A stretch of 64,000 nt of DNA from CAZART01 sp964487555 (GCA_964487555.1 CAZART010000005.1:1-64000), one strand, 5' to 3'; counted from the first letter of the stretch, positions 1-9,807 are shown. Notes: a model not told the origin generated them from the letters alone. Translations and numbers: made by a program.

Positions 1-130
1 CGGCACGCGCCGCGGCGACACCGGCACGCGCCGCGGCGACACCGGCACGCGCCGCCATGCAGCGGCACATGCCTCCGCGCACGGGCACATGCCTCCGCGC
101 ACCGACACATGCCTTCGCGCACCGACACAG
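1..130. repeat. 20-21 bp tandem repeat upstream of purL
   Basis: Two to three copies of a 21-bp unit (starts at about 1, 22 and 43) run into four copies of a related 20-bp unit (starts at about 64, 84, 104 and 124). Each unit carries a GGCAC or GACAC core. The array ends about 20 bp before the purL start and probably continues beyond the left edge. It is the first of several minisatellites in this window that sit at the 5' end of a gene. Confidence 0.85.
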
Positions 131-151
131 GACACTGATTTGAGCGAATAC

Positions 152-2401
152 ATGAGTGAGACGACCATTCTGGAGCCGGAGGTCACGCTCGAACTGGCCC
201 GCGAGCACGGGATGACCGAGGAAGAATATGAGTGGATGGTCGAAAAACTCGGGCATCGTCCCAGCTTCGTCGAACTCGGCATCTATTCGGTAATGTGGAG
301 TGAACACTGCTCCTACAAGAACTCGATCGCCGTCCTAAAGACCCTGCCACGAGAGGGTGGCGCGCTGCTCGTCGGTGCGGGCGAAGAGAACGCCGGCCTC
401 GTGGACGTCGGCGACGGACTGGCCGTAGCCTTCAAGATCGAATCGCATAACCATCCGTCCGCCGTAGAGCCGTACCAGGGCGCGGCGACCGGCGTTGGCG
501 GTATTCAGAGGGACATCTTCACGATGGGTGCCCGTCCGATCTGTTCGCTCAACTCTCTGCGATTCGGCTCACTTGAAAATCCGCGCGTGCGATACCTTTT
601 CGACGGCGTCGTGCGCGGCATTGGCGATTACGGTAATTCGTTCGGCGTCCCGACGGTCGGGGGCGAAGTCTACTTCGACAAATCGTACGAGGGCAATCCA
701 CTCGTCAACGCCATGAGCGTCGGGGTGGTAAAGACCGGCCAGACCGCATCGGCCATCGCGAAGGGTGCGGGCAATCCGGTCTACATCGTCGGTTCATCCA
801 CGGGACGCGACGGCATTCATGGCGCAACGTTCGCTTCCGAGGAGATCTCGGAGGCGAGTGAGGCGAAGCGGCCGAGCGTACAGGTTGGTGATCCATTCAC
901 CGAAAAACTTCTACTCGAAGCCTCGCTTGAAGCCATTGAGAGCGGCGCTGTCGTCGGAATTCAGGACATGGGCGCGGCCGGACTCACCTGCTCGTCCTGC
1001 GAGATGAGCGCGAAAGGCGAGAGCGGAATGATTCTTCACGTCGACAGGGTGCCCGTGCGTGAGGAGGGGATGACCCCGTATGAAATTATGCTCTCCGAAA
1101 GCCAGGAGCGCATGCTGATCGTCTGCGAATTGGGACGGGAGCACGAGATCGAAGAGATCTTCGAGAAGTGGGATTTGCATGCGGTGAAGATCGGGGAAGT
1201 GACCGACGAGCCGCGTGTGAAGCTTTACTGGCATGGCGAGCTGGTTGGCGACGTGGAGGCCGACCATCTCGTACTCGGCGGTGGTGCTCCCGTGTACTTC
1301 CGCGAGACGAAACGCCCAGACTATCTCGACGCGCTCACACTCAACCTCGAGATGATCCAGGATGTCTCGAGCAAGAACGCCGCAGAGACCCTCCTCCTAC
1401 TGCTCGGCTCGCCCAACATTGCCTCAAAGCGCTGGGTGTTTGAGCAATACGACACGATGGTCCGCACGAACACCCTCGTCGGACCCGGTCCCAGTGATGC
1501 GGCGGTCGTTCGCATCAAAGGCACGAACAAGGGGCTGGCCGTGACAACCGACTGCAACGGGCGGTATGTGTATCTGAATCCGCGGCGAGGCGGCCGGATT
1601 GCCGTCGCCGAGGCCGCCCGCAACGTCGTCTGCGCCGGTGGCAAGCCGGTGGCCATCACGAACTGCCTGAACTTCGGCAATCCGTACAAGCCCGAAGTCT
1701 ACTGGGTGTTTAAGGAAGCGGTGGGTGGTATGGGCGACGCCTGCAATGCGTTCGAGACGCCCGTCACGGGCGGGAACGTGTCGTTCTACAACGAAAATCC
1801 CGAGGGCGCGGTCTTTCCAACTCCGACGATCGGAATGCTCGGCATCGTTGAGGACATCCGAAAGGACGTAACTACCGTTCCGTTCAAGAAGGAAGGCGAC
1901 GCGGTTTATCTCATGACGCCGACCGACTGGACGCATCGTGAGGATCTTGGCGGATCGGAGTATCTATCATTCGTGCATGAAACAATCGCCGGCGATGCGC
2001 CGCACCTCGATCTCAAGGAGGAGCGCGCCGTGCAGGACTCGATGCTGCGGCTGATCCGCAGCGGCATCGTTCGCAGCGCCCATGACGTCTCCGACGGCGG
2101 CCTCGCCGTATGCCTTGCGGAATGTGTGCTGCACAGCGAGGGGCTGGGCGCCGACATCGATCTGGAATCGGCAGAGGTTCGGTTGGATGCCGTCCTGTTC
2201 GGGGAAGCGCAGTCTCGAATCGTCTTCAGCGCGCCGCCGGAGGCCGAGATCGAGGTGGATGGCGTGCGAGTCACCCGCATTGGAACGGTCACGCGACGGG
2301 CGTTTCGCGTGCGTGCGAGCGGCGCTACCGCGATCGACGTACCGGCGTCCGCTCTGGCCGAGCCGTACAATTCTACGATTCCGTCCTATATGGAGCGTTA
2401 G
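152..2401 (+). CDS. purL: Phosphoribosylformylglycinamidine synthase subunit PurL
   Basis: Catalyses the ATP-dependent amidation of formylglycinamide ribonucleotide to FGAM in purine synthesis, working in the cytoplasm with the PurQ glutaminase and PurS. At 749 residues it is the small PurL type (about 740 in Bacillus), which needs separate PurS and PurQ; neither is in this window. The N-terminal linker is followed by the conserved [11 protein letters not shown] segment, [24 protein letters not shown] and two AIRS-like halves with the GGNVSFYNE motif. I chose the ATG at 152 ([10 protein letters not shown]), where family similarity begins; an in-frame TTG lies at 140. The longer frame from 89 would translate part of the tandem repeat. 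Confidence 0.96.
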   Translation: MSETTILEPEVTLELAREHGMTEEEYEWMVEKLGHRPSFVELGIYSVMWSEHCSYKNSIAVLKTLPREGGALLVGAGEENAGLVDVGDGLAVAFKIESHNHPSAVEPYQGAATGVGGIQRDIFTMGARPICSLNSLRFGSLENPRVRYLFDGVVRGIGDYGNSFGVPTVGGEVYFDKSYEGNPLVNAMSVGVVKTGQTASAIAKGAGNPVYIVGSSTGRDGIHGATFASEEISEASEAKRPSVQVGDPFTEKLLLEASLEAIESGAVVGIQDMGAAGLTCSSCEMSAKGESGMILHVDRVPVREEGMTPYEIMLSESQERMLIVCELGREHEIEEIFEKWDLHAVKIGEVTDEPRVKLYWHGELVGDVEADHLVLGGGAPVYFRETKRPDYLDALTLNLEMIQDVSSKNAAETLLLLLGSPNIASKRWVFEQYDTMVRTNTLVGPGPSDAAVVRIKGTNKGLAVTTDCNGRYVYLNPRRGGRIAVAEAARNVVCAGGKPVAITNCLNFGNPYKPEVYWVFKEAVGGMGDACNAFETPVTGGNVSFYNENPEGAVFPTPTIGMLGIVEDIRKDVTTVPFKKEGDAVYLMTPTDWTHREDLGGSEYLSFVHETIAGDAPHLDLKEERAVQDSMLRLIRSGIVRSAHDVSDGGLAVCLAECVLHSEGLGADIDLESAEVRLDAVLFGEAQSRIVFSAPPEAEIEVDGVRVTRIGTVTRRAFRVRASGATAIDVPASALAEPYNSTIPSYMER

Positions 2402-2548
2402 CGTGTCCTTCTTACGTTCTTCGAGGCTCCTGCGACTCGATCGAAGAAACCCGCCCGAGATGCTCCGGTTGTAACATGATGCGCGGTTTGATTACTAATA
2501 CGCGTTGTTGGGGAACATGAGATTTGAATCTGATAATCGAGGTATAAA

Positions 2549-2890
2549 ATGGCCGAAAAGAAGCCGCTCACCGTTACCGATAGCAACTTTAAGAACGAAG
2601 TGATTGGCTCTGATCAGCCGGTGCTCGTGGATTTCTGGGCGACGTGGTGCGGTCCGTGCCGCATGATTGCGCCGATGATTGAAGAACTCGCTGTTCAGTT
2701 TGACGGGCGTGCGAAAGTCGTAAAATTAGACGTCGACAACAATCCACAAACGGCGATGCAGTTTGGTATTCGCTCGATACCAACACTCCTCTTCTTTAAA
2801 GACGGTCAGGTCGTCGACCAGCTCATCGGCGCTTCCTCCAAGAAGGCGCTGGCTGAGAAGCTCGAGTCGCTTACGTCGCAGCCTGCGTAG
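2549..2890 (+). CDS. trxA: Thioredoxin
   Basis: Small cytoplasmic dithiol-disulfide oxidoreductase of 113 residues with the canonical active site FWATWCGPC (cysteines 34 and 37) and the cis-proline segment [10 protein letters not shown]. It reduces target disulfides and is recycled by the thioredoxin reductase encoded 165 bp downstream. An intrinsic terminator lies between the two genes, so they are probably linked in function but at least partly separate in transcription. The length is normal and there are no unusual residues. Confidence 0.96.
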   Translation: MAEKKPLTVTDSNFKNEVIGSDQPVLVDFWATWCGPCRMIAPMIEELAVQFDGRAKVVKLDVDNNPQTAMQFGIRSIPTLLFFKDGQVVDQLIGASSKKALAEKLESLTSQPA

Positions 2891-2954
2891 ATCTCAATCG
2901 AAGGCGCTGCATTCCGTTGTGTGTGCGCCGTTCACTCGTCAGCGAATCGCTGAT

Positions 2955-3007
2955 GCCCGAAGAAGCGCGAGAAGCAGCGGCTTGTCGCCTTCTTCGGGCG
3001 TATTTTT
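2955..3007 (+). terminator. Intrinsic terminator after trxA
   Basis: An 11-bp perfect stem pairs 2955-2965 (GCCCGAAGAAG) with 2989-2999 (CTTCTTCGGGC) and is followed directly by a T-rich run at 3001-3006. The loop is long, about 23 nt. It lies 64 bp after the trxA stop and before trxB, as expected for a Rho-independent terminator. Confidence 0.75.
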
Positions 3008-3055
3008 GGGAGTATTTTAATCCCTGATTGATCCAGTAAATCTCATCACACCATC

Positions 3056-4129
3056 ATGAGCGTGAACGGAACGCCTGATCTATCGGCCTTTGCCGACGTT
3101 GATTTTTCGGATGCCGAAAGTCGGAGTGTCGTCGTCATCGGTACAGGACCGGCGGGTCTTACCGCCGCACTCTACGCGGCCCGCGCAAACCTTGAGCCGG
3201 TCGTTTTCCAGGGCCCCGAACCCGGTGGCCAGCTCGTGACGACGACGGACGTAGAGAATTATCCAGGTTTTCCCGAGGGAATTCTCGGGCCCGAGATGAT
3301 GCAACTCTTCGAGGCACAGGCGACGCGGTTCGGCGCCGATATGCGTTACGGAACGGTCACAGCCGTCGATTTGTCGAGGCGGCCGTTCCGCCTGCTGATT
3401 GACGACGAAACGCCCATATGGGCTCAAACCGTCATCATATCGACGGGTGCATCCGCCAAATACCTGGGTCTCGACAACGAAAAACGGCTTCTGGGGCGCG
3501 GCGTTTCCGCCTGTGCGACCTGTGACGGCGCGTTTTTCCGCGGCGTTGAAGTGGCCATCGTGGGCGGGGGCGACACGGCCATGGAGGAAGCCCTCTTCCT
3601 CACTCGTTTCGCCACCCGGGTCTATGTGATCCACCGACGCCGTGAGCTGCGAGCCTCGAAAATTATGCAGGAACGCGCGCTGAAGAGCGGAAAAATCGAG
3701 TTCGTGTGGGACACGATCGTTACCGACATTCTGGGCGAAAATGCCGTGGAGGGCCTGAAGCTCAAGAACAAGAAATCAGGCGAAGAGTCTACGCTACCGG
3801 TCGAGGGATTCTTCGTGGCGATCGGCCACAAGCCGAACACGGAGATTTTTGAGGGATGGCTCGAGATGGATGATCAGGGCTACATCAAAACGCGCCCGGA
3901 CTCCACGTACACGAACATCCCGGGCGTCTTCGCCAGCGGCGACGCGCAGGACCACGTCTACCGCCAGGCCGTCACGGCCGCGGGCACCGGTTGCATGGCG
4001 TCCATCGACGCCGAACGCTGGCTGGCCGAGCACGGTGTCATCGATTCGCCCAGAACCGAAACGGAATATCATGCTGCTGCCGCCGTCGAAAGTGACAAGG
4101 CCGAAACACTCGTCGAAAAGACGGATTGA
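3056..4129 (+). CDS. trxB: Thioredoxin-disulfide reductase
   Basis: FAD-dependent enzyme that moves electrons from NADPH to thioredoxin. It has the N-terminal FAD-binding [16 protein letters not shown], the redox centre CATC (cysteines 153 and 156, followed by DG), the NADPH-binding [13 protein letters not shown], and the C-terminal FAD segment [10 protein letters not shown]. At 357 residues it is slightly longer than the usual 310-330 because of N- and C-terminal extensions. It follows trxA, and the next gene starts 4 bp after its stop. Confidence 0.95.
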   Translation: MSVNGTPDLSAFADVDFSDAESRSVVVIGTGPAGLTAALYAARANLEPVVFQGPEPGGQLVTTTDVENYPGFPEGILGPEMMQLFEAQATRFGADMRYGTVTAVDLSRRPFRLLIDDETPIWAQTVIISTGASAKYLGLDNEKRLLGRGVSACATCDGAFFRGVEVAIVGGGDTAMEEALFLTRFATRVYVIHRRRELRASKIMQERALKSGKIEFVWDTIVTDILGENAVEGLKLKNKKSGEESTLPVEGFFVAIGHKPNTEIFEGWLEMDDQGYIKTRPDSTYTNIPGVFASGDAQDHVYRQAVTAAGTGCMASIDAERWLAEHGVIDSPRTETEYHAAAAVESDKAETLVEKTD

Positions 4130-4133
4130 CGTC

Positions 4134-4835
4134 GTGCGAGCGTCCATCGCCGTCCTATGGGTCGCTCTCGTTCCCTCGTTTTTCGTCCTTGCGGGCTGCG
4201 CGGAGGAGGCCGGTGATCCCCAGGCCGAAGAAGAGGCTTTTCAAGAAGAGATCGACCGCCTTGGCACAGCCGGCGAAGAGGAGATCCAGGAGATAGACGA
4301 CGAGCGTTCGGTCGAGCGCCGCATCAAGGATGCCACCGTGGCCGCGAAAATCCAAACGGCCCTGGTAGAGGCGAGGGAGCTGCGTTCTTTCGACTTCGAT
4401 CCGGTCGTCGTGAACGGACGCGTGATGCTTCGCGGCGAGGTGAAGACGCAGGATCAGCGGCGACGCGCCGCCGGGGTCGCTGAGGATGTCGACGGCGTCA
4501 GGAGCGTCATCAACGAAGTATCCGCCACGGATGAGCCCACCCCGGCAGAGCCCCGTGTCTCCGGGCGCGACTCGATGATCGCCGGGACAGACGAGGCGGC
4601 GGAGCCTGAAGCAACCACCGGTTCGACGGACACGGCCGCGGCTTCCGAGCCATCCCAGGAGCCATCTCAGAAAGATGACTCGGATAATGACGCGGTCTAC
4701 CACACAGTCCGCTCCGGCGAATCCCTCTGGACGATCGCCAACAGCAACGGCGTCAGCATCAATCAAATCAGACAGCTGAACGGACTGGGGTCGAGCAACA
4801 AAATCAAGCCGGGACAGCGGCTGCGGGTGAAGTGA
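4134..4835 (+). CDS. BON-LysM domain lipoprotein
   Basis: Predicted envelope lipoprotein of 233 residues. A hydrophobic N-terminus ends in a lipobox-like LAGC. A BON domain follows (about residues 60-125, RIKDATVAAKIQTALVEARE through RSVINEV), then an acidic, Ser/Thr/Glu-rich linker and a C-terminal LysM domain (YHTVRSGESLWTIANSNGVS to the end). BON domains are membrane- or ligand-associated and LysM domains bind peptidoglycan, so the protein may tether to the wall. I chose the GTG at 4134, 4 bp after the trxB stop, because it gives a proper signal peptide; ATG starts upstream lie inside trxB. Escherichia coli Kbp/YgaU has the same domain pair but is not a lipoprotein. Confidence 0.8.
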   Translation: MRASIAVLWVALVPSFFVLAGCAEEAGDPQAEEEAFQEEIDRLGTAGEEEIQEIDDERSVERRIKDATVAAKIQTALVEARELRSFDFDPVVVNGRVMLRGEVKTQDQRRRAAGVAEDVDGVRSVINEVSATDEPTPAEPRVSGRDSMIAGTDEAAEPEATTGSTDTAAASEPSQEPSQKDDSDNDAVYHTVRSGESLWTIANSNGVSINQIRQLNGLGSSNKIKPGQRLRVK

Positions 4836-4968
4836 TGAAAATTCTGTCGGAGCGTAGCGGTCGGGGACGTGATTCTGGCTTGTAAGGTTGCCGAACCAAT
4901 TCTATAGTATGCGCGGCCGGACGGATGCGCGATTGGCGTGCGGGACGGCCAAAATCGACGAATCTACT

Positions 4969-5406
4969 ATGGCGGAATCCCGAGCGCGCACGTGTATCCT
5001 TTGTCTGATGCTGCTGGTTTCCGCGTGCCGTGGCGACTTGTTTTCGGGCCCTGACGAGCTCCCGCTCGAAGGCCCGACGTGGACGTTGAATCACGTGGAT
5101 CGCTCCGGTGATGTGACGGAACCGGACGACGATGAGACGTATTTCCTTCTATTTGACACGTTGGGCGTTCTTCGTGGCCGGTCGGATTGCAACGACTGCA
5201 ACGGAACGTATCATATCCGGAAGACCGATACACTGGTGCTCAGCCTTGGCTGTACGGAAGCGGCATGCGGACCCTCCGGATCATCGCTCGGCCACTTCCC
5301 GGTTTTCGCCAGTGGCGTCTTCGATTACCGGATAGACGACTCGCGGCTCACCCTCCGAAAGAAACAGGCCGTCGGGACGCTGAGTCTGGTTTTCGATGAG
5401 CGGTAG
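4969..5406 (+). CDS. META/HslJ-like lipoprotein
   Basis: Small lipoprotein of 145 residues. A signal peptide with the lipobox VSAC is followed by an extracytoplasmic domain resembling the META/HslJ fold: an opening GPTWTLNHVD strand, a central segment on how the value depends on a control (GVLRGRSDCNDCNGTYHI), and a terminal RLTLRK strand. Several cysteines (SDCNDCNG, GCTEAACG) could form disulfides. Function is unknown; META proteins are linked to motility and stress in some bacteria. I chose the ATG at 4969 for the signal peptide; the frame is also open from an ATG at 4888. Confidence 0.6.
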   Translation: MAESRARTCILCLMLLVSACRGDLFSGPDELPLEGPTWTLNHVDRSGDVTEPDDDETYFLLFDTLGVLRGRSDCNDCNGTYHIRKTDTLVLSLGCTEAACGPSGSSLGHFPVFASGVFDYRIDDSRLTLRKKQAVGTLSLVFDER

Positions 5407-5452
5407 CCGCCGCCGTTCCGCCGACCCCCTCCCTGCGTCGTCTACCCGCGTC

Positions 5453-6358
5453 TTATTTCCGAAAAAGATTCCTTACGACGAACCAGACATTCTCCTTCCG
5501 CTCGCGCAGTCGGCGCGCAAAGTACGGCACCCATTCCGTGCCGTAGGGCGTATAGACACGCATATTATACCCTTCGGCGACGAGCTGCTCCTGTGTGGAG
5601 GGGCGGATGCCGTAGAGCATCTGGAATTCGAACCGTTCCGTTGAGATGTTTTTCTCAGCGACGAATCGTTTGACGGCGCCGATGAGATGATCGTCGTGCG
5701 TTGCGATGCCGGGATACGGTGCATTTTCGATCAGCATCTTTGCGTAGGCTAAAAACCGCTCACGGATGCGACTCATATCCTGGTAGGCAATGGCCGCGGG
5801 TTCTTTGTAGGCGCCCTTGCACATTCGGACGCGCGCATTAAGATCGCACATCCGCCGCACGTCGCCCTCCGTGCGTTTGAGATACGCCTGAAGTACGATG
5901 CCGACGTGCTCGGGATAATCGGGAAAGACTTCCTCGAAGAAGGCGAGCGTCGATTCCGTGATGTCGCTGCCCTCCATGTCAAACCGGATAAACACGTCTT
6001 TCTCTTTCGCCGTCTTCAGGAGCCGGCGGAGGTTCTCGCGGCAGAAGGCCTCGTCGATCTTTTGGCCCATCAGGGACAGTTTGATCGAGACGTTCGCGTC
6101 CATTCCATGCTTTTCACGCTCCTCGGCGACCGTGTGAACGAGATTGATGTAAGCGTCCCGGGCTGCATCGGCAATTTCGTGATCATCTACGTACTCGCCG
6201 AGCAGATCCAACGCGACGCGCATGCCGCGGGCGTTGAGATCCTTCACAACGGGAAGCGTTTCCTTCAGCGTTTCTCCGGCTACGAACCGGCGAGCAAGTA
6301 CGAATGGAAGTCTCATTAACCTCGGGACGTGATAACGTGTGTTGATTGCGGCGGCCAT
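5453..6358 (-). CDS. Proline dehydrogenase (monofunctional)
   Basis: FAD-dependent oxidation of L-proline to pyrroline-5-carboxylate, passing electrons to quinones. The TIM-barrel motifs of the single-domain family are present: FVAGETL, RVALDLLGEYVDD, VSIKLSLMGQ, FIRFDMEGSD, VLQAYLKRTEGD, RVRMCKGAYKEP, ATHDDHLI and FEFQMLYGIR. From the ATG at 6358 the protein is 301 residues, matching Bacillus and Deinococcus relatives. A start at 6454 would add 32 residues and overlap the upstream gene by 44 bp; I judge it less likely. No P5C dehydrogenase partner is in the window. Confidence 0.92.
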   Translation of the reverse strand: MAAAINTRYHVPRLMRLPFVLARRFVAGETLKETLPVVKDLNARGMRVALDLLGEYVDDHEIADAARDAYINLVHTVAEEREKHGMDANVSIKLSLMGQKIDEAFCRENLRRLLKTAKEKDVFIRFDMEGSDITESTLAFFEEVFPDYPEHVGIVLQAYLKRTEGDVRRMCDLNARVRMCKGAYKEPAAIAYQDMSRIRERFLAYAKMLIENAPYPGIATHDDHLIGAVKRFVAEKNISTERFEFQMLYGIRPSTQEQLVAEGYNMRVYTPYGTEWVPYFARRLRERKENVWFVVRNLFRK

Positions 6359-6410
6359 CCATACCTGCCGGTCCGGATGCAAGATCCTTGCCCCTTTGAG
6401 CCTGACGCGA

Positions 6411-7571
6411 TCATTCCAACGCCTGATTGAGATCTTCAAGAAGGTCGTCGACATGCTCCAGGCCTACCGACAGACGTAGAAGATTCTGTGGCGTGGCGCT
6501 CGGCTGCTTTTCGATGGAGGCCCTGTGTTCGATCAGACTCTCCGTACCGCCGAGGCTGGTGGCGCGGCGGAAAACCTGCGTCCGCGCGGCGACGGCGAGC
6601 GCCTCCTCGGCGCCGCCGTCGACCTGAATTGAGAGCATCCCTCCGAAGCCATCCATCTGCCGAACCGCGGTCTCGTGGCCGGGATGATCCTCGAGACCGG
6701 CATAGTGAACCGTCCGCACCCGCGGATGCACACGCACGTGCTCGGCGACGGCTCCGGCGTTGCGGCAGTGTACGGCCATCCGCGCGCCGAGTGAACGCAT
6801 ACCGCGCATGGCCAGCCAGGCGGAAAACGGTTCCATAACCGGCCCCGCCGAGATCTGATATCCGCGTATCCGGTCGAAAAACTCGTCGGCGCCCCGACTC
6901 ACGACCACGCCGCCGAGAACGTCCGAATGACCGGCGAGATATTTCGTCACAGAGTGCATGACGAGATCGGCCCCGTGCTCGATCGGCCGCTGCAGCAACG
7001 ACGTCGTCCAGGTACTATCGACGATGAGGAGGGCGCCGGCGTCGTGTGCGACGGCGGCGACCGCTGCGAGGTCCGTGATTTTTGACATCGGATTCGACGG
7101 TGTTTCCGCCCAGACGAGTCGCGTCGCCTCATTAGATGCGGCGCGGACGGCATCCGGACGGGTGAAATCGGCGTCGGAATACGTAAGCCCCCAGGGGACG
7201 AGCACTTCATCCAGCAGCCGTCGGACGCCGTAATACACGTCGTCCGGTATGACGACGTGATCGGCCGGCCTCAGCGACTGGAAAACGGCGCTCGTTGCCG
7301 CCATACCCGAAGCAAATGCTGCGGCGGCCGCCCCACCCTCCAGAGCCGCCATCGTCGTCTCGAATTGCCGCCGGTTCGGATTGTCGTTGCGGCTGTACAT
7401 GAAGCCGCCCGGGTACGAACCATCCGCAGCGCGTTTGAACGTGGTCGAGAGATGAATAGGTGAGACGAGATCCCCCGAAGGCAAGTCCGGATCACATCCT
7501 GTCTGCGCGAGCAGCGTTTCGAGTCGTCGTGCTTGTTGGGTCATCGATGGCGCTCGTGCATCCATAAACAA
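6411..7571 (-). CDS. Cystathionine gamma-synthase/lyase family PLP enzyme
   Basis: Trans-sulfuration enzyme of the Cys/Met metabolism PLP family (fold type I), about 380 residues. The PLP lysine lies in SVTKYLAGHSD, the family ALEGG and FASGMAA segments are present, and the C-terminal half has the SLGGTESLIEHR loop. Members make or cleave cystathionine, or act as gamma-lyases; sequence alone does not settle which. Start candidates are ATG 7571, 7565 and 7544; the last gives MTQQARRLETLLAQ, where homology begins. It is transcribed away from pdxH, itself a PLP-producing gene, and towards proline dehydrogenase. Confidence 0.9.
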   Translation of the reverse strand: MFMDARAPSMTQQARRLETLLAQTGCDPDLPSGDLVSPIHLSTTFKRAADGSYPGGFMYSRNDNPNRRQFETTMAALEGGAAAAAFASGMAATSAVFQSLRPADHVVIPDDVYYGVRRLLDEVLVPWGLTYSDADFTRPDAVRAASNEATRLVWAETPSNPMSKITDLAAVAAVAHDAGALLIVDSTWTTSLLQRPIEHGADLVMHSVTKYLAGHSDVLGGVVVSRGADEFFDRIRGYQISAGPVMEPFSAWLAMRGMRSLGARMAVHCRNAGAVAEHVRVHPRVRTVHYAGLEDHPGHETAVRQMDGFGGMLSIQVDGGAEEALAVAARTQVFRRATSLGGTESLIEHRASIEKQPSATPQNLLRLSVGLEHVDDLLEDLNQALE

Positions 7572-7659
7572 AATGCGATAAGTTGTGCGGCGTTGCGCGA
7601 TCGACCGACCGCGTGGACGTCGAAGTTAATGCGAATGAAGGCGAATTCGAGGCAAAAGA

Positions 7660-8307
7660 TTGGCGAAGATGGATCTGACCGCCCAGCGGCGCGAATATCG
7701 AGACCTTCCACTGGACGAGGGCGACGTGGCGCTCGATCCGATCGAACAATTCCGAGTCTGGTTCGAACAGGTATCGACCGTCGACGTGCGCGACGCGACC
7801 GCGATGACTCTGGCCACGGCCGACGCGAAGGGCCGGCCTTCAGCACGCATCGTGCTGCTCAAAGGATTCGATGAAGATGGATTCGTGTTTTTCACCAATT
7901 ATGGAAGTCAGAAGGCCCGCGATATCGAAGAAAATCCCTGGGCCGCTCTTGTTTTCTGGTGGACGGAGCTCGACCGTCAGGTACGCATTCAGGGTCGGAT
8001 CGAGCGCACCACCTTCGAGGAGTCTTCCACCTATTTTGCGACCCGTCCCCGAGGCAGCCAGGTGGGAGCGATCGCCTCACCCCAGAGCCGCCCGATACCG
8101 AATCGCCAAACGCTCGTCGATGCCGTCGCCCGAGCGGAACAGTCACACGAGGATTGCGACGTGCAGTGTCCCGAGAACTGGGGTGGATACCGTGTAATAC
8201 CGCACCAGCTCGAATTCTGGCAAGGCCGGCCGAACCGGCTTCACGACCGCATCCGGTATCGACTCGATGCCGAACATAACTGGATCATCGAACGACTTGC
8301 TCCGTGA
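7660..8307 (+). CDS. pdxH: Pyridoxamine 5'-phosphate oxidase
   Basis: FMN enzyme that oxidises pyridoxine or pyridoxamine 5'-phosphate to pyridoxal 5'-phosphate. Family features include REYRDLPLDE at the N-terminus, the FMN-contacting SARIVLLKGFDEDGFVFFTN, the substrate-site RPRGSQVGAIASPQS, and the C-terminal NWGGYRVIPHQLEFWQGRPNRLHDR block. At 212-215 residues the length is normal. The frame opens with TTG at 7660; an ATG at 7669 is an equally good start. The stop overlaps the start of the next gene. Confidence 0.95.
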   Translation: MAKMDLTAQRREYRDLPLDEGDVALDPIEQFRVWFEQVSTVDVRDATAMTLATADAKGRPSARIVLLKGFDEDGFVFFTNYGSQKARDIEENPWAALVFWWTELDRQVRIQGRIERTTFEESSTYFATRPRGSQVGAIASPQSRPIPNRQTLVDAVARAEQSHEDCDVQCPENWGGYRVIPHQLEFWQGRPNRLHDRIRYRLDAEHNWIIERLAP

Positions 8308-8849
8308 TGATGAATCATTCCCGCGCCACCGACCAGCCCATGGACACCGCAATCACGTTCATCAAGACCTCACGCCACTACCTGCAGCGGTCATATCGCC
8401 CGAAAATCGAGCGCTGTCTCGACCAAGTGACCGAAGACGCCCTCTGGTGGCGTCCCAACGAGCGCTCCAACAGCATCGGCAACCTGATCCTCCACCTCGC
8501 CGGCAACATACGACAGTACATCGTGAGCGGTGCGGGCGGCGAGGCCGACATTCGCATCCGCGACGAGGAATTCGCGGCGAGAGAGGGCCTTTCGAAGGAA
8601 GATCTTCGAAAGATGCTGTCCGATACCCTCGACGAGGTAGACCGGGCGTTGGAGCGGCTGAATCCTGACGCGCTTTCGCGAAAGATTACCGTCCAGGGCC
8701 GCGAAATAACGGTCTTCGAGGCCGTTTACCACGCGGTCGAGCATTTCTCGATGCACACGGGCCAGATCATCTACGTCACAAAGCAGCTAACCGACGGTGC
8801 GCTCGGCTTCTATTCGTTTCAGGGCGAGTCGGTTCAGCGCAAGTACTGA
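8307..8849 (+). CDS. DinB-like (DUF1572) family protein
   Basis: Cytoplasmic four-helix-bundle protein of the DinB/YfiT-like putative metalloenzyme superfamily, closest in pattern to DUF1572. The block WWRPNERSNSIGNLILHLAGN with later HAVEHFSMHTGQI supplies the histidines expected for a divalent metal site. Members are thought to be thiol-dependent S-transferases, but this one's reaction is unknown. The start overlaps the pdxH stop (TGATG), so the two are probably translationally coupled. A later ATG at 8340 (MDTAITFIKTSR) is also possible. Confidence 0.85.
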   Translation: MMNHSRATDQPMDTAITFIKTSRHYLQRSYRPKIERCLDQVTEDALWWRPNERSNSIGNLILHLAGNIRQYIVSGAGGEADIRIRDEEFAAREGLSKEDLRKMLSDTLDEVDRALERLNPDALSRKITVQGREITVFEAVYHAVEHFSMHTGQIIYVTKQLTDGALGFYSFQGESVQRKY

Positions 8850-8884
8850 AATCGAGCGGACGGCCAGGAACAGCAGCCGAACGT

Positions 8885-8928
8885 ATCACCTCATAGCGGG
8901 CTACTCATCACCTCATGGCGGCCTACTC
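8885..8928. repeat. Two-copy 22-bp direct repeat over a start codon
   Basis: Units at 8885-8906 and 8907-8928 differ at only a couple of positions and share ATCACCTCAT and CTACTC. The second copy covers the ATG at 8915 of the DUF3052-like remnant. It is another short duplication at a translation start in this window. Confidence 0.7.
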
Positions 8929-9058
8929 AGGTACACCGCTCGGGCAGAAGCGCGGCATCAAGGCCGATCACACCATCCTGCTCGCGAATGCACCGGACCG
9001 ATACGATGAACTCGTCGCGCCGCTTCCCGGCGGCGTGCGGCGCACGGACGAGCCGGTA
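8915..9058 (+). pseudogene. Truncated DUF3052-family gene (N-terminus only)
   Basis: The frame opens with MAAYSGTPLGQKRGIKADHT and continues LLANAPDRYDELVAPLPGGV, the characteristic first 45 residues of DUF3052 family proteins, which are normally about 140 residues. Similarity stops near 9058, where the sequence becomes the 3' end of the opposite-strand gene; the frame runs on to a stop at 9112 without family features. I read it as a gene cut off by a deletion or rearrangement. A short functional peptide cannot be excluded. Confidence 0.6.
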
Positions 9059-9065
9059 AGATTAC

Positions 9066-9518
9066 TCACCGAAACGCCCGGTCCGTGTATTCCACGACCG
9101 TCGCGCGGCTGACGAGCCGCCAGAATGGAGCCCCGAGCGATCCGGTATCCGACCGCCGAAATGTGGCGCGGAGGAAGAATTCTTTGGGCGTATCGTCGGC
9201 TCCGGCGTGACTGAATTCACCCCAGTGAAACACCCAGAAAGCCGCTTCAGGGTCGACGTCGAGCGCTCGTCCTGCAAGCTCGACCAGATGCCGCACGTCA
9301 TCGAGCGTCGAGGCGCCCTCATTAGCCGCAATCTCACCGAGGACGATCGTATGAGGCTTCTTCTGGTCGGCCCCTGAAAGGTAGAGCCTTATCCGGCATG
9401 TCGACGTCTGACCGTATCCCTTCCACACGAACAATGTATCGGAGACGAGCTGCGCGTGAACCTTGACGGACGGGCACACCCCTAACAAGAACACGAGCGG
9501 CAACACACGAATCAGCAT
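9066..9518 (-). CDS. Small exported protein of unknown function
   Basis: 150 residues from the ATG at 9518, which gives a clear signal peptide (MLIRVLPLVFLLGV then a VHAQ cleavage site). The mature part is a compact domain with alternating hydrophobic strands and Trp-rich segments (LFVWKGYGQ, AFWVFHWGEFS, APFWRLVS). I do not recognise a family. It sits between two gene remnants on the opposite strand and could be a recent arrival or a survivor of local decay. The frame is open upstream to 9620, but that part covers the remnant on the other strand. Confidence 0.55.
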   Translation of the reverse strand: MLIRVLPLVFLLGVCPSVKVHAQLVSDTLFVWKGYGQTSTCRIRLYLSGADQKKPHTIVLGEIAANEGASTLDDVRHLVELAGRALDVDPEAAFWVFHWGEFSHAGADDTPKEFFLRATFRRSDTGSLGAPFWRLVSRATVVEYTDRAFR

Positions 9519-9558
9519 AGTTCTTTCTGATATAGACCCATTCGCCGCGAAATCATAA

Positions 9559-9807
9559 CCTCCCGTTGCGAGCATCACACCTTTCGTCAAAAATTTCGAT
9601 GCACCGGCGGACTGGTTCACCCCCTCCAGCGACGTCGCGGACGATCAGTTCACGCACCGCATTAATCGCGTATCGAGCGAATTTCGCAACCGGCACATGT
9701 TGGAAGTGATATCAGACGCCGTCCTCGACGGCGGGCGCGTCTTCGCTGTCGTCGGCCGCAACCACGTGCCGATGAAGGCGCCGGCTCTCCGGTGCGCGCT
9801 GGAATGA
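9559..9807 (+). pseudogene. C-terminal remnant of an unidentified protein
   Basis: An 82-codon open stretch after a TAA at 9556, with no plausible start codon near its beginning, ends at a TGA at 9805-9807. It reads as well-formed protein: FDAPADWFTPSSDV, then RVSSEFRNRHMLEVISDAVL, and the end VFAVVGRNHVPMKAPALRCALE. The terminal motif recalls the last strand and helix of TraB- or ChaN-like proteins, but I am not certain of the family. The missing 5' part is absent from the flanking sequence, so this looks like a 5'-truncated gene. Confidence 0.5.

Noticed and set aside
2417..2448. TTCTTCGA/TCGAAGAA hairpin after purL as terminator
   Set aside because: Stem of 8 bp with a 16-nt loop and no T-run; weaker than the clear terminator after trxA.
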